From Bifidobacterium sp. (GTDB lineage Bacteria > Actinomycetota > Actinomycetes > Actinomycetales > Bifidobacteriaceae), in assembly GCA_022649135.1 (NCBI GenBank), contig JALCNP010000014.1, positions 1 to 64,000 of the forward strand: a stretch of 64,000 nt of DNA, read 5' to 3'. The position numbers and the translations under genes were made by a program. The number at the start of each line of letters is the position of its first letter. Within the stretch, counting starts at the first letter, position 1. The notes under the pieces are model-generated. The model saw only the letters and a program-made list of their open reading frames with translations. It made no database searches and was not told where the DNA came from. This document shows, piece after piece, positions 11,995 to 20,278 of the stretch.

Positions 11995-12792
11995 ATGACA
12001 GAACACACACAACTCATTGATGCCATTGACATTCGAACTGCAGTGCGGCAGTACGATGCGGAGCCGATCGACGACGATCAGGCACGTCAACTGACCATGC
12101 TGCTGGACGCGGTGAACCTTCTGGGGGATCTGCATCTTCAACTTATCCGCGGCTTCGGGGACGTCTTCGCCGAAGCCAACGACGAGGCTCACTTCACCAA
12201 CGCCCGCGACTATCTTGCGGTGGTGGGACCGAAGCAATCCAACGAGGGCCGGGAGCGAGCCGGATTCTATGCCGAGCGCGTGGCCCTGACGGCCACCCTG
12301 CGCGGATGGGGAACGTGCTGGGTGGCGGGCAGCTGGAACGCCCGGCAGGCCGCACGGCACTGCGACATCCGCGCGAACGAGGAGCTCTATCTGGGCATCG
12401 TCGTCGGCCGTCCGCGCGACCAGCAGTCCTATATGGCCTCGGGTTTCGACAACCTCACCACATTCCAGACCGCGCACCGCCCCAGCAAAACCTACGAGCA
12501 GGTCACCGCGGGCATGGACGACGAGAGCAGGCAGGCCGCACCGGAATGGTTCCGTCACGGCGTCGAGGCCGTCCTCAAGGCGCCCAGCGCCATGAACCGA
12601 CAGCCCGTGGAGCTGTCGTACAACGCCGAGGACGACGTGGCCACGGCCTTCATAGACGAACGCTGCCGAACCGACGGGGGCATCAGCCCGCTGCAGTACG
12701 TCGATCTGGGAATCGCGAAGCTGCATTTCCAGATCGGGGCCGGCTCGGGAACATGGGCCTGGGGCGACGGCGGCCTTTTCCTCCACCGATAG
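11995..12792 (+). CDS. Nitroreductase family flavoprotein
   Basis: About 265 residues. The N-terminal AIDIRTAVRQYDAEPID is the canonical nitroreductase start (the Arg-Ser/Thr-xx-Arg-x-Tyr/Phe pattern that binds the FMN phosphate). Later segments WGTCWVAGSWN and LKAPSAMNRQPVEL also fit the fold. Members reduce nitro compounds, quinones or flavins with NAD(P)H and FMN. The physiological substrate is unknown. Two Met codons, at 11986 and 11995, are possible. Neither has a strong Shine-Dalgarno, and GATAAT at 11982-11987 may be a -10 box of a leaderless mRNA. Confidence 0.85.
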   Translation: MTEHTQLIDAIDIRTAVRQYDAEPIDDDQARQLTMLLDAVNLLGDLHLQLIRGFGDVFAEANDEAHFTNARDYLAVVGPKQSNEGRERAGFYAERVALTATLRGWGTCWVAGSWNARQAARHCDIRANEELYLGIVVGRPRDQQSYMASGFDNLTTFQTAHRPSKTYEQVTAGMDDESRQAAPEWFRHGVEAVLKAPSAMNRQPVELSYNAEDDVATAFIDERCRTDGGISPLQYVDLGIAKLHFQIGAGSGTWAWGDGGLFLHR

Positions 12793-12829
12793 GGTGCATG
12801 GCCGCGGCCGATGCCGGGACCATGCGGAG

Positions 12830-13882
12830 CTAGGCGAGGGGGGGCATGGGCCTCCAGTCGGGATCGTGCATGAGCCTGCGCGAGTCACGCCACCCCCTGG
12901 CAAGCTGAATCAGACCCGTCCTCACATGCGCATGGTCGACGGCGACCAGCCTGATGAATTCCTTGGCCGCCGTGGCAAGCGTGCCAATGGCGAAAAGAAG
13001 CGGACGATAATCGCCGTACGCCATGAAATATCGGGCCATATACCCCCGGTTGCGCATGATGTAGTAGCGGTTCATGTCGGAAGTGGAATTAAGCTGACGG
13101 ATCCCTGCGATGTCCCAGTTGCTGATCTCCCTGGTCCGGCGCAGCACCACATCGGGAATGACTATGGGGTTGGTGATCTTGCTGGCGCGATAGCCATAGA
13201 GGGTGTCGTCCCAGTAGATGAAGAAACGCGGGTCCGGCAGACCTATGCGCCTGACCACATCGCGACTGACAAGGCCGCCCTCGAAGCACATCGTGTTCAT
13301 GACGCGGTATCCGGCGCGTCCGAATGCCGCCGGCGCAATCGGATTGGGTATGCCCAGAGGCACGATGAAATCGTATTGCCAGTAGAACGGGCCCCCGTCG
13401 TAGTCGTATCGGCTCCCCTGGATGACGTCATGTCTGCCGGCCCACCGCGACAGCTTGTCGATGGCATCGGGAAGCACGGCGACATCGTCGTCCATCACCC
13501 AAAACCATTGGGCGCCGAGCTCGTACGCCGTCCGGACCCCGGCGCTGAACCCCCCCGCGCCTCCACGATTGTCGTCCTGCGGAGCGTAGACGACCCGGCT
13601 CTCGTTCCCGCTGGCATCGGCGATGGTGCTCCCCCATTGGCCGTTCAACCGAGCCGACAGGTCGTTCACCATGGATCGCGTCTGCGCACTGTTCTCGTTG
13701 TCGACGACGATGATGCGCCAGGGTGCGACCGTGAGGCTCGCGATGGAATCGAACAGTGTGGACAGCAGCTCGCGCCGCTTGTAGGTGACGATTACCATGG
13801 CCAGTTTCCGCAGGTCGCCCACGCCCCTGCCCCCGTCCGTCTTGTCTGATGATGTCTTCAACGCTGTGCTCATGCATACCAT
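12830..13882 (-). CDS. Glycosyltransferase family 2, galactofuranosyl/rhamnosyltransferase-like
   Basis: About 350 residues. The GT-A core begins with LAMVIVTYKRRELL and continues through DDNRGGAGGFSAGVR, followed by the metal-binding DDD in WFWVMDDDVAV. The later FFIYWDDTLYGYR corresponds to the acceptor-side WDD region of GlfT-like enzymes. It probably adds sugars to cell-wall polysaccharide at the cytoplasmic membrane face. Starts at 13882 or 13873 are both possible; codons further upstream give non-conserved sequence. It diverges from the riboswitch-ribU unit and converges on the nitroreductase. Confidence 0.85.
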   Translation of the reverse strand: MVCMSTALKTSSDKTDGGRGVGDLRKLAMVIVTYKRRELLSTLFDSIASLTVAPWRIIVVDNENSAQTRSMVNDLSARLNGQWGSTIADASGNESRVVYAPQDDNRGGAGGFSAGVRTAYELGAQWFWVMDDDVAVLPDAIDKLSRWAGRHDVIQGSRYDYDGGPFYWQYDFIVPLGIPNPIAPAAFGRAGYRVMNTMCFEGGLVSRDVVRRIGLPDPRFFIYWDDTLYGYRASKITNPIVIPDVVLRRTREISNWDIAGIRQLNSTSDMNRYYIMRNRGYMARYFMAYGDYRPLLFAIGTLATAAKEFIRLVAVDHAHVRTGLIQLARGWRDSRRLMHDPDWRPMPPLA

Positions 13883-14004
13883 TGTCGCACCGCCCATGAA
13901 CCCACGGTGACGCGAGGAGTGCAGGAGACCGGACCGCGGCCGGATTCGCCAGCCGAAACAACGCCTTGCGCAATTCCACGGCTTAGTGTATAGCTGGAAA
14001 GGCA

Positions 14005-14146
14005 AGTTTCAGGGAAGGTGAGAATCCTTACTGGCGGTAAGGGCGATGCCACGTTCATAACGGCATGCCGCTCAAGCCCGCGACCCGCTTCGGCGGCTGA
14101 TCCGGTGAGATTCCGGGGCCAACGGTTACAGTCCGGATGGAAGAAA
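14005..14146 (+). ncRNA. FMN riboswitch (RFN element)
   Basis: The conserved blocks of the FMN aptamer appear in order: AGGGAAGGTGAGAATCC at about 14011, ACTGGCGGTAA, AGCCCGCGA, CCGGTGAGATTCCGGGGCC, then AACGGTTACAGTCCGGATGG ending near 14140. It lies directly upstream of ribU, whose Shine-Dalgarno is at 14149-14153. FMN binding would therefore be expected to shut off riboflavin uptake, most likely by hiding the ribosome site. Confidence 0.95.
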
Positions 14147-14158
14147 CGAGGAGCTCAT

Positions 14159-14755
14159 ATGAGCATGCCTTCACGTACCAATGGCCATTCGCCATCATCA
14201 CATCGCAACGCGCATGAGACGGGCCCCTCCGACTCGGGCAGATGGTCGACCCGGCGCATCGCCATCTACGCTCTGTTCGTCGCGCTGACCATGGCGACGA
14301 GCTTCATCGAATTCCCCCTCATGCCGGCGGTCCCCTATCTCAAGTACGACCCGTCCGGCATCGTGTGCCTCATCGCCGGATTCGCCTATGGCCCCTCGGC
14401 GGCGCTGATCGTCAGCGTGCTCGGCTTCGTCCCCCATCTTTTCATGGATCCGTGGGGCGCCCTGATGGCCATACTGGTCGCCGTGATGCTCAGCGTCCCC
14501 GCCGCGTTGGTGTACCGCCGCTGGCACACACGCACCGGAGCGCTCGCCGCTCTCATCGCGGGCTCCGCATGCGCGCTCGCCGCGGCGATACTGGGAAATC
14601 TCGCCATCACCCCCCTGTATGCGCATATCACGCTCGCCCAGGTCGCAGCCATGATCGTACCGTTCCTGCTGCCGTTCAACCTCATCAAATTCGCCATACA
14701 CGCAGTGGTCACCTTCATCATCTACAAGCCGATCTCCAATCTGCTCGACCGCTGA
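14159..14755 (+). CDS. ribU: Riboflavin ECF transporter S component RibU
   Basis: A 198-residue membrane protein with a polar N-terminal leader of about 35 residues and then about five to six hydrophobic helices. The segment IAIYALFVALTMATSFIEF and the early YLKYDPSGI are typical of RibU S-components, which bind riboflavin and hand it to an ECF energizing module. The AGGAG at 14149-14153 decides the start. The upstream FMN riboswitch supports the substrate. The fused ECF module follows 35 bp downstream and is presumably co-transcribed. Confidence 0.95.
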   Translation: MSMPSRTNGHSPSSHRNAHETGPSDSGRWSTRRIAIYALFVALTMATSFIEFPLMPAVPYLKYDPSGIVCLIAGFAYGPSAALIVSVLGFVPHLFMDPWGALMAILVAVMLSVPAALVYRRWHTRTGALAALIAGSACALAAAILGNLAITPLYAHITLAQVAAMIVPFLLPFNLIKFAIHAVVTFIIYKPISNLLDR

Positions 14756-14790
14756 GACCCTTGGACGCAAGGACAGGACGCACGATCCCT

Positions 14791-17238
14791 ATGACGACCC
14801 TCACGCACCACACCGTACAAGCGGCGGATCTTGCACGGCCGCAGCCCGAGGAGGACAAGGCCGTCGAGATGCATCATGTGAGCTTCAGCTATGACGACGG
14901 GATGCACTGGGCCGTGAGGGACGCCAGTCTGTCCGTGAATCGCGGCGAATGGCTCTGCCTCGTCGGGGCGAACGGATCGGGAAAGTCCACTCTGGCCAGG
15001 GTTCTCGCCGGTCTCAGGGCGCCCGATTCGGGCACCGTGAAGCTTCTGGGCCACGCGGTTTTCGATGGGCTCGCCAACTCGGGCGAATACCGCACGGCCA
15101 GACGGGGAATCGCCGCCGTCTTCCAGAATCCGGAGGACCAGATCGTCACGACGGTGGTGGAGGACGACGTGGCGTTCGGCCCCGAGAATCTGGGGATGGA
15201 ACGTGCCGACATATCCCGTAACATAGCGCACTCCCTGCATGACGTGGGACTGGACGATCGCCGCGGACACGACCCGACGCGCATGAGCGGAGGCCAGCAG
15301 CAGCGTGTCGCCATAGCCGGGATGCTGGCCATGGACCCGACCATGATGGTCCTCGACGAGCCCACGGCGATGCTCGACTCCATCGCCCGCCAGGAGGTCA
15401 TGGGGATACTCGATTACCTCCATGCGCGGGGAACGACCATAATCGAGGTCACCCACCGCATGGAGGAGACACGACACGCCGACCGCATCGTGAGAATGAA
15501 GGACGGCCGGATCGTGAGCGACGCCCCGAAGGACTCCGCCGGCACCGGAACCACCGGAGGCGATGACGTGGATCCCGACGGACGGCTTCGCACCGGGACC
15601 GGGGCGACGGGCACGGAGACGGATGCGCATCGAGCCCCGGGGAGTCACCCTGCCGGGTCCTTGCCCGATCGGATCCACTGCGCCGCCCCCTCCCCCGACG
15701 TGATCATCGACGTCTCGCACGTCTGCCTGCGCTACCCCGACTCGGACCGTGATGCGCTCCACGATGTCAGCCTGCAGGTGCATCGAGGCGAGACGGTGGC
15801 GGTCATGGGGCGCAACGGGGCAGGCAAGTCGACGCTTGCACGGCTGCTGGGCGCGCTGGAACGTCCCACGAGGGGAACGGTAACCGTGGCGGGGATCAAC
15901 GTTGCAGGGCATGCGCGCCCCGCTCGCCGGTCCCTGCGCCGCCAGGTCGGATATGTGATGCAGAATCCCGAACGTCAGTTGTTCGCCTCGAGCGTCAGGA
16001 GGGACATCGCCTACGGTCCCATCAATCAGGGATTGAACGATCGGCAGGTCGATGCACGGGTGTCCGACGCCATGCGGCTTCTGAACATCGAGGGTCTCGC
16101 CGAGAGATCCCCCTTCAGCCTTTCCGGAGGTCAGCAAAGGCTTGTCGCCATCGCCGGAGTGGTGGCATGCGACCCCTCGGTGCTGATCCTCGACGAGCCC
16201 GCGGCGAGTCTGGATGCCGAGGCGGGCCGCCTCATCCATGATCTCATCCGATCCCTGCAAAGCCGGTCGGTCACCATAATCCTCATCACGCATTCGATGC
16301 ATGAGGCACAGTCCCTTGCCGACAGGATCATCACCCTGCCCAGCGCGCCGAGAAAGCCGCGAGACGGCTCGACCACCGGGCGGGATTCGATCATCCTCGC
16401 GAGGCGCGGAAAGCCCCCGGTCGCCGCCGCGGGGCCCTCGGGCGCGAGGGCCGACACGGAGACGGTCCCCGTCAGGCGGTCCCGGTCCTTCACCGCCTGC
16501 CTCGACCCGCGGGTGAAGATGGTCTGTTTCCTCGTTCTGATGTTCACGGCGTTCCTGGTCACCACACCACCCCAGCTTGCCCTCACGGCGACGCTGGTCC
16601 TCTCTCTCATCGCTCTGTCCGCCATACGCCCCATGAGGCTTCTTGCCTCCATCCATGGCTATCTTGTCCTGTTCGGGGCGATGGCTCTCCTCAACATGGT
16701 CGTCGTCCGAACGGGAGAGACACTGGTCCATGCCGGCCCCATAGTCATCACCACGGGCGGCATCTCGGTGGCGGTGCTCTACACGTGCCGACTCGCCCTG
16801 ATGATCATTCTCGGGGCGGTGCTGATCGACACGACCACCCCGACGGAGCTCACGGATGGATTCGCCTCCCTGTTGTCCCCTTTGGACAGGCACGGACTGC
16901 ACGTGCAGGAACTGGCCCTTGTCATGAGTCTCGCGCTTCGTTTCCTGCCGACTTTGGGACGCGAGTCACGCAGCATCGCCGATGCCCAATCCGCACGCGG
17001 GGGCAGCATCGAAACGGGGTCGCCGTGGATGCGAATCCGCGCGTTGGTGGCCATCGTCGTCCCCGTGCTGGTGGGCACGCTGCGTCATGCCGACAATCTC
17101 AGCCTCGCCCTGGACGCCCGCTGCTACGAGGAGGGCGTGCGTCGAACCCACTGGCGCGAGCTTCATGTTCGCCTCGGGGACTACGCCTTCATGGCCATCA
17201 GCGCTCTCTACATCGCGTTTCTACTGACGATTGGATAG
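14791..17238 (+). CDS. Fused energy-coupling factor transporter EcfA-EcfA'-EcfT
   Basis: One 815-residue polypeptide contains all three energizing subunits of an ECF transporter. ATPase 1 has Walker A GANGSGKST (59-67), MSGGQQQR (165-172) and MMVLDEPTAMLD. A polar linker spans about 245-300. ATPase 2 has GRNGAGKST (340-348), LSGGQQRL (444-451) and VLILDEPAASLD. A second linker leads to a transmembrane EcfT domain (about 570-815) with hydrophobic helices and the two coupling motifs ADAQSARGG and ALDARCYEEG. It powers RibU and perhaps other S components. The ATG at 14791 has only a weak AGGA 12 bases upstream. Its last 18 bases overlap the convergent dehydrogenase gene. Confidence 0.92.
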   Translation: MTTLTHHTVQAADLARPQPEEDKAVEMHHVSFSYDDGMHWAVRDASLSVNRGEWLCLVGANGSGKSTLARVLAGLRAPDSGTVKLLGHAVFDGLANSGEYRTARRGIAAVFQNPEDQIVTTVVEDDVAFGPENLGMERADISRNIAHSLHDVGLDDRRGHDPTRMSGGQQQRVAIAGMLAMDPTMMVLDEPTAMLDSIARQEVMGILDYLHARGTTIIEVTHRMEETRHADRIVRMKDGRIVSDAPKDSAGTGTTGGDDVDPDGRLRTGTGATGTETDAHRAPGSHPAGSLPDRIHCAAPSPDVIIDVSHVCLRYPDSDRDALHDVSLQVHRGETVAVMGRNGAGKSTLARLLGALERPTRGTVTVAGINVAGHARPARRSLRRQVGYVMQNPERQLFASSVRRDIAYGPINQGLNDRQVDARVSDAMRLLNIEGLAERSPFSLSGGQQRLVAIAGVVACDPSVLILDEPAASLDAEAGRLIHDLIRSLQSRSVTIILITHSMHEAQSLADRIITLPSAPRKPRDGSTTGRDSIILARRGKPPVAAAGPSGARADTETVPVRRSRSFTACLDPRVKMVCFLVLMFTAFLVTTPPQLALTATLVLSLIALSAIRPMRLLASIHGYLVLFGAMALLNMVVVRTGETLVHAGPIVITTGGISVAVLYTCRLALMIILGAVLIDTTTPTELTDGFASLLSPLDRHGLHVQELALVMSLALRFLPTLGRESRSIADAQSARGGSIETGSPWMRIRALVAIVVPVLVGTLRHADNLSLALDARCYEEGVRRTHWRELHVRLGDYAFMAISALYIAFLLTIG

Positions 17239-18258
17239 CGGCTCACCCGCGGCATACGCCCGCACATTGCGCAGCGCTATGGAAATGATGGCGTCCGCCG
17301 TGCCGGGGAGATGGTTCCCGCCCGCGACGTGCGGCGTCACCAGACAGTTCGGCATCGTCCACAGCGCACTGTCATCCGGCAGGGGCTCGGGTTCGGTGAC
17401 ATCGAGACCCGCCGCCCGTATGGACCCGCGATCCAGTGCCGACACCAGAGCATCGCCATCGACGGCCCCTCCCCGTCCGACGTTGAGAAGCAGGGCGGAC
17501 GGCTTCATCAGCGACAGGCGTCTCGCATCGAGAAGATGATGGGTCGAGGAGGTCGAGGGAACGCAGAGGGCCACCACATCGGCGCCGTGCAGCTCATGGT
17601 CGAGGTCCCCGATGCCGTGCATGACGTCGATGCCGTCGGCGGGCGTGCCCGCACTGCGGCGTATGCCGACGGTGTTCATCCCCACGGCCTTGGCAAGCAG
17701 GGCGAAATGGGAGCCTATGTCCCCCGTCCCCACGATCAGGGCAGTGGCGCCCCTGGGGCTGAATGCGCGGCCCGCATCGTGCCACCGGCGTTCGTGCTGG
17801 CTCACGGCATAGGCGGGAAGATTCTTCATCAGAGCCCACATCATGGCGAACATATGCTCGGCCACGGCCTGTCCGTAGGCACCGGATGCCGTGCTGACAA
17901 CGGTCCCGGGAGGCAGGACGCCAGGAACGAGATAACGGTCGACCCCGGCGCTCCATGTCTGCAGCCATTCGAGCCGGTGGGCGTGGGCGAGTTCACCGGG
18001 TTCGACGTTGCCGATGATCGCGGTCGCCCGTCCGAGCAGATCGGAGGGAATGTGCGCCCTCCACAGCAGATCGAGGCGGCGTTCGGGATCCCCGATAAAT
18101 TCCTGAGCTATGGCGGGCGCGGCCTGTTCGAAGGAGACCCTTTCCCTCCCGCTCAGGGGCAGGCAGTTGACGATCAGCCGCGGGAGAGCGGGATCATGGG
18201 ACGCGTCATGGGCACGGGAGCGGGCCGATGGGATGCCGGAGGCCGAGAAAATCTGCAT
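17221..18258 (-). CDS. D-isomer-specific 2-hydroxyacid dehydrogenase
   Basis: 345 residues. The Rossmann motif GTGDIG (177-182) binds NAD(P). LLNVGRGGAVDGDAL holds the region around the catalytic Arg of this family, DVTEPEPLPDDSALW the catalytic Glu, and LVTPHVAGG the catalytic His. The enzyme interconverts 2-oxoacids and D-2-hydroxyacids in the cytoplasm. The substrate is not clear; it resembles the glyoxylate/hydroxypyruvate-type subgroup. No Shine-Dalgarno is evident, and TACATT just upstream may be a -10 box of a leaderless mRNA. The 3' end overlaps the ECF gene on the other strand. Confidence 0.88.
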   Translation of the reverse strand: MQIFSASGIPSARSRAHDASHDPALPRLIVNCLPLSGRERVSFEQAAPAIAQEFIGDPERRLDLLWRAHIPSDLLGRATAIIGNVEPGELAHAHRLEWLQTWSAGVDRYLVPGVLPPGTVVSTASGAYGQAVAEHMFAMMWALMKNLPAYAVSQHERRWHDAGRAFSPRGATALIVGTGDIGSHFALLAKAVGMNTVGIRRSAGTPADGIDVMHGIGDLDHELHGADVVALCVPSTSSTHHLLDARRLSLMKPSALLLNVGRGGAVDGDALVSALDRGSIRAAGLDVTEPEPLPDDSALWTMPNCLVTPHVAGGNHLPGTADAIISIALRNVRAYAAGEPLSNRQ

Positions 18259-18413
18259 ACCTGCGAATGTAGACCATTGCGGTTACGTGCGCGAGCCGGA
18301 CGGACGATGACGCTGTTGGCATAGAGGCTTGACGCCGGCGATGCGGCCTGCTGCACCCGGGTGTCCGGATCCGCCCGACCGGTCCGCGTGACGACGGCAC
18401 GAATCACGCAGGA

Positions 18414-20054
18414 CTAGCGCAGGGCGAGCTCCCGAGTGCGGCGCAGGCGGAAGGCCCGCTGCAGGTTCAGCCATCCGACGACGCAGATCAGAAGCATCAC
18501 GGCAAACGTCCACGCACCACCCACCGCGGTGGCATGCCGGAAGGATGCGCTTGACACGGCTCCCGCACCCGACTGGGCCACGGCGAGAATGGTCGCGCAC
18601 AGAGTCGTTCCCGCGGCCCCCCCGAACTGGAACGCGGTGTTGAAGATCGCATTGCCGTCCGCCGTAAATTCGGCTGGAACATCGGACAGCGCACTGGTCA
18701 TGACATTGGCGCTGCCGATGGAATACCCCAGCGCGAATATGAAATAGAACCCTCCGATCATCAGCGGCGTGAGATGCATCGAGAAGATCAGAAGCAGAAG
18801 CGGACCGATGGCGGCAACGGCAAAGGAGTAGAGAATCGGCCTCACCGCCCCGAACCTGTCATAAAGCCATCCGCCCAGCGGCGCGCACAGCGAGCCGACG
18901 AGAGCTCCGGGAAGAACCAGGGAGCCCGCCACGAACGAGGTTGTTCCCAGGGAGAGCTGTGCGACGTTGGTGATGACGTACCCGAATCCTATCGTGACCA
19001 TCGGCATGATCATGTAGGTGAGCATATGCAGCAGAACGACGCGATCGCGCAGAATGGAGATTCTGAGCAATTGGGAGAATCCATGTCGCGAAATGAACCC
19101 GAACGCCAGAAGGGAGGCCACGCCGACCACCCAGCTAGTGCCGGCGAGCACGGAATCGCTCACCGATCGGTGACCGGACACGGCGGCGCTCACCGCGATC
19201 CCCGTCTGGTTCACGGCAAAGACAAGGGAGACAAGAGCGAGAAGAACGGTGAGGAACTGAAGGGGATTGAGGTGGGCGTCCTCGGTGGGAGCCTTCTGAT
19301 CGATGCACACAAGTCCGACGATCAAAGAGACCAGCATCACCGGAATCACGACGACGTAGATGGCACGCCAGGGAAGAACGCTCGCCACGGCACCCCCCAC
19401 AGTGGGTCCGATGGCGGGCGCGACGGTGATGACAAGGGAGCCCACTCCCATGAGACGTCCGATTTTGCTGCGCGGGGACTGCTCGAGGATGATGTTCATC
19501 ATCAGAGGTGTGGCGATGCCCGATCCCATGCCCTGAATCACGCGGGCGACGATGAGCAGCGCAAAGCTGTGCACGATGATCATCATGAGCGAACCAAGAA
19601 CGGCCAGCGCCACCGCGGCCACGAAAATCGTTCTGAGCCGAAAACGCCGCTTCAGATAGGACGAAAGCGGCATCGTGACCGCCACCGCAAGCAGATAGAT
19701 GGTGGTGATCCACTGCACGGTGGAGGTGTCCACGCTGAATTCACGCATAAGCTGAGGAAAGAGCACGGTCATGACCGTCTCCGTAAGGATCCCGATGAAG
19801 GCGAGCGACCCCGTGGCTATGATCGCGCCGATGAGCCTGGCCGGCACCCGGTCCGCGGAGCGAGTGCCATGGCTCTCCCCCGCCATGACGTTCCTCGATG
19901 CCGGGTCCTGGGACATCCGCCCCCGGAACGTCCGATCTCCGGGAACCCGATTCTGCGACGTCTCCGTATCTCTCGTCTCCGCACCCTTCTTGTCCGTATC
20001 TCTCGTCTCCGTATCCTTTTTCTCCTCGGCCGCCGTGCGGGTTTCTTCGTCCAT
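18414..20054 (-). CDS. MFS multidrug/drug:H+ antiporter, DHA2 type
   Basis: 546 residues. A polar N-terminal tail (about 70 residues) is rich in Glu, Asp, Lys and Thr and contains repeated ETRDT. Around 12-14 transmembrane helices follow. The MFS motif A region appears as SSYLKRRFRLRTIF, and GGAVASVLPWRAIYVVVIPV matches the DHA2 motif after helix 5. It likely exports drugs or toxic compounds through the cytoplasmic membrane using the proton gradient. Start 20054 is favoured by AAGGA at 8-base spacing; 20078 is an alternative. Confidence 0.88.
   Translation of the reverse strand: MDEETRTAAEEKKDTETRDTDKKGAETRDTETSQNRVPGDRTFRGRMSQDPASRNVMAGESHGTRSADRVPARLIGAIIATGSLAFIGILTETVMTVLFPQLMREFSVDTSTVQWITTIYLLAVAVTMPLSSYLKRRFRLRTIFVAAVALAVLGSLMMIIVHSFALLIVARVIQGMGSGIATPLMMNIILEQSPRSKIGRLMGVGSLVITVAPAIGPTVGGAVASVLPWRAIYVVVIPVMLVSLIVGLVCIDQKAPTEDAHLNPLQFLTVLLALVSLVFAVNQTGIAVSAAVSGHRSVSDSVLAGTSWVVGVASLLAFGFISRHGFSQLLRISILRDRVVLLHMLTYMIMPMVTIGFGYVITNVAQLSLGTTSFVAGSLVLPGALVGSLCAPLGGWLYDRFGAVRPILYSFAVAAIGPLLLLIFSMHLTPLMIGGFYFIFALGYSIGSANVMTSALSDVPAEFTADGNAIFNTAFQFGGAAGTTLCATILAVAQSGAGAVSSASFRHATAVGGAWTFAVMLLICVVGWLNLQRAFRLRRTRELALR
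19965..20030. repeat. Direct repeat in the N-terminal tail of the MFS gene
   Basis: The 16-mer GTATCTCTCGTCTCCG occurs twice, 36 bases apart, with partial copies beside it. It encodes repeated Glu-Thr-Arg-Asp-Thr units on the minus strand. The 36-base spacing keeps frame, so slippage would change tail length without a frameshift. Confidence 0.6.
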
Positions 20055-20177
20055 GCTCCTCGTCCTTCTTTGCCTCATGATGAATCGTCTCGCCTTCTCC
20101 TCTATCTATTACGCTCTGCCACCGAAGCCTGCGGGCCTGGTCTCCCCCTGCCTCGGTCGCGCGTTGCCGGCAGACGC

Positions 20178-20222
20178 CATACGCCCGCGCAGCATACGCC
20201 CGCATAGCACACGCCCGCGCAG
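20178..20222. repeat. Three 15-bp tandem repeats
   Basis: Three consecutive units (20178-20192, 20193-20207, 20208-20222) share the pattern CAyACGCCCGCryAG. They lie between the MFS gene and the end of rarA. They do not look coding. Confidence 0.75.
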
Positions 20223-20278
20223 CCACACGACGAGAGCGGGTGCGTCGTACGCCACATCCACGCAGGACGGTGGACTTC

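Noticed and set aside
14722..16902. Long open frame antisense to the ECF fusion gene
   Set aside because: The plus strand carries intact ABC and EcfT motifs; the antisense product is low-complexity and has no family motif.
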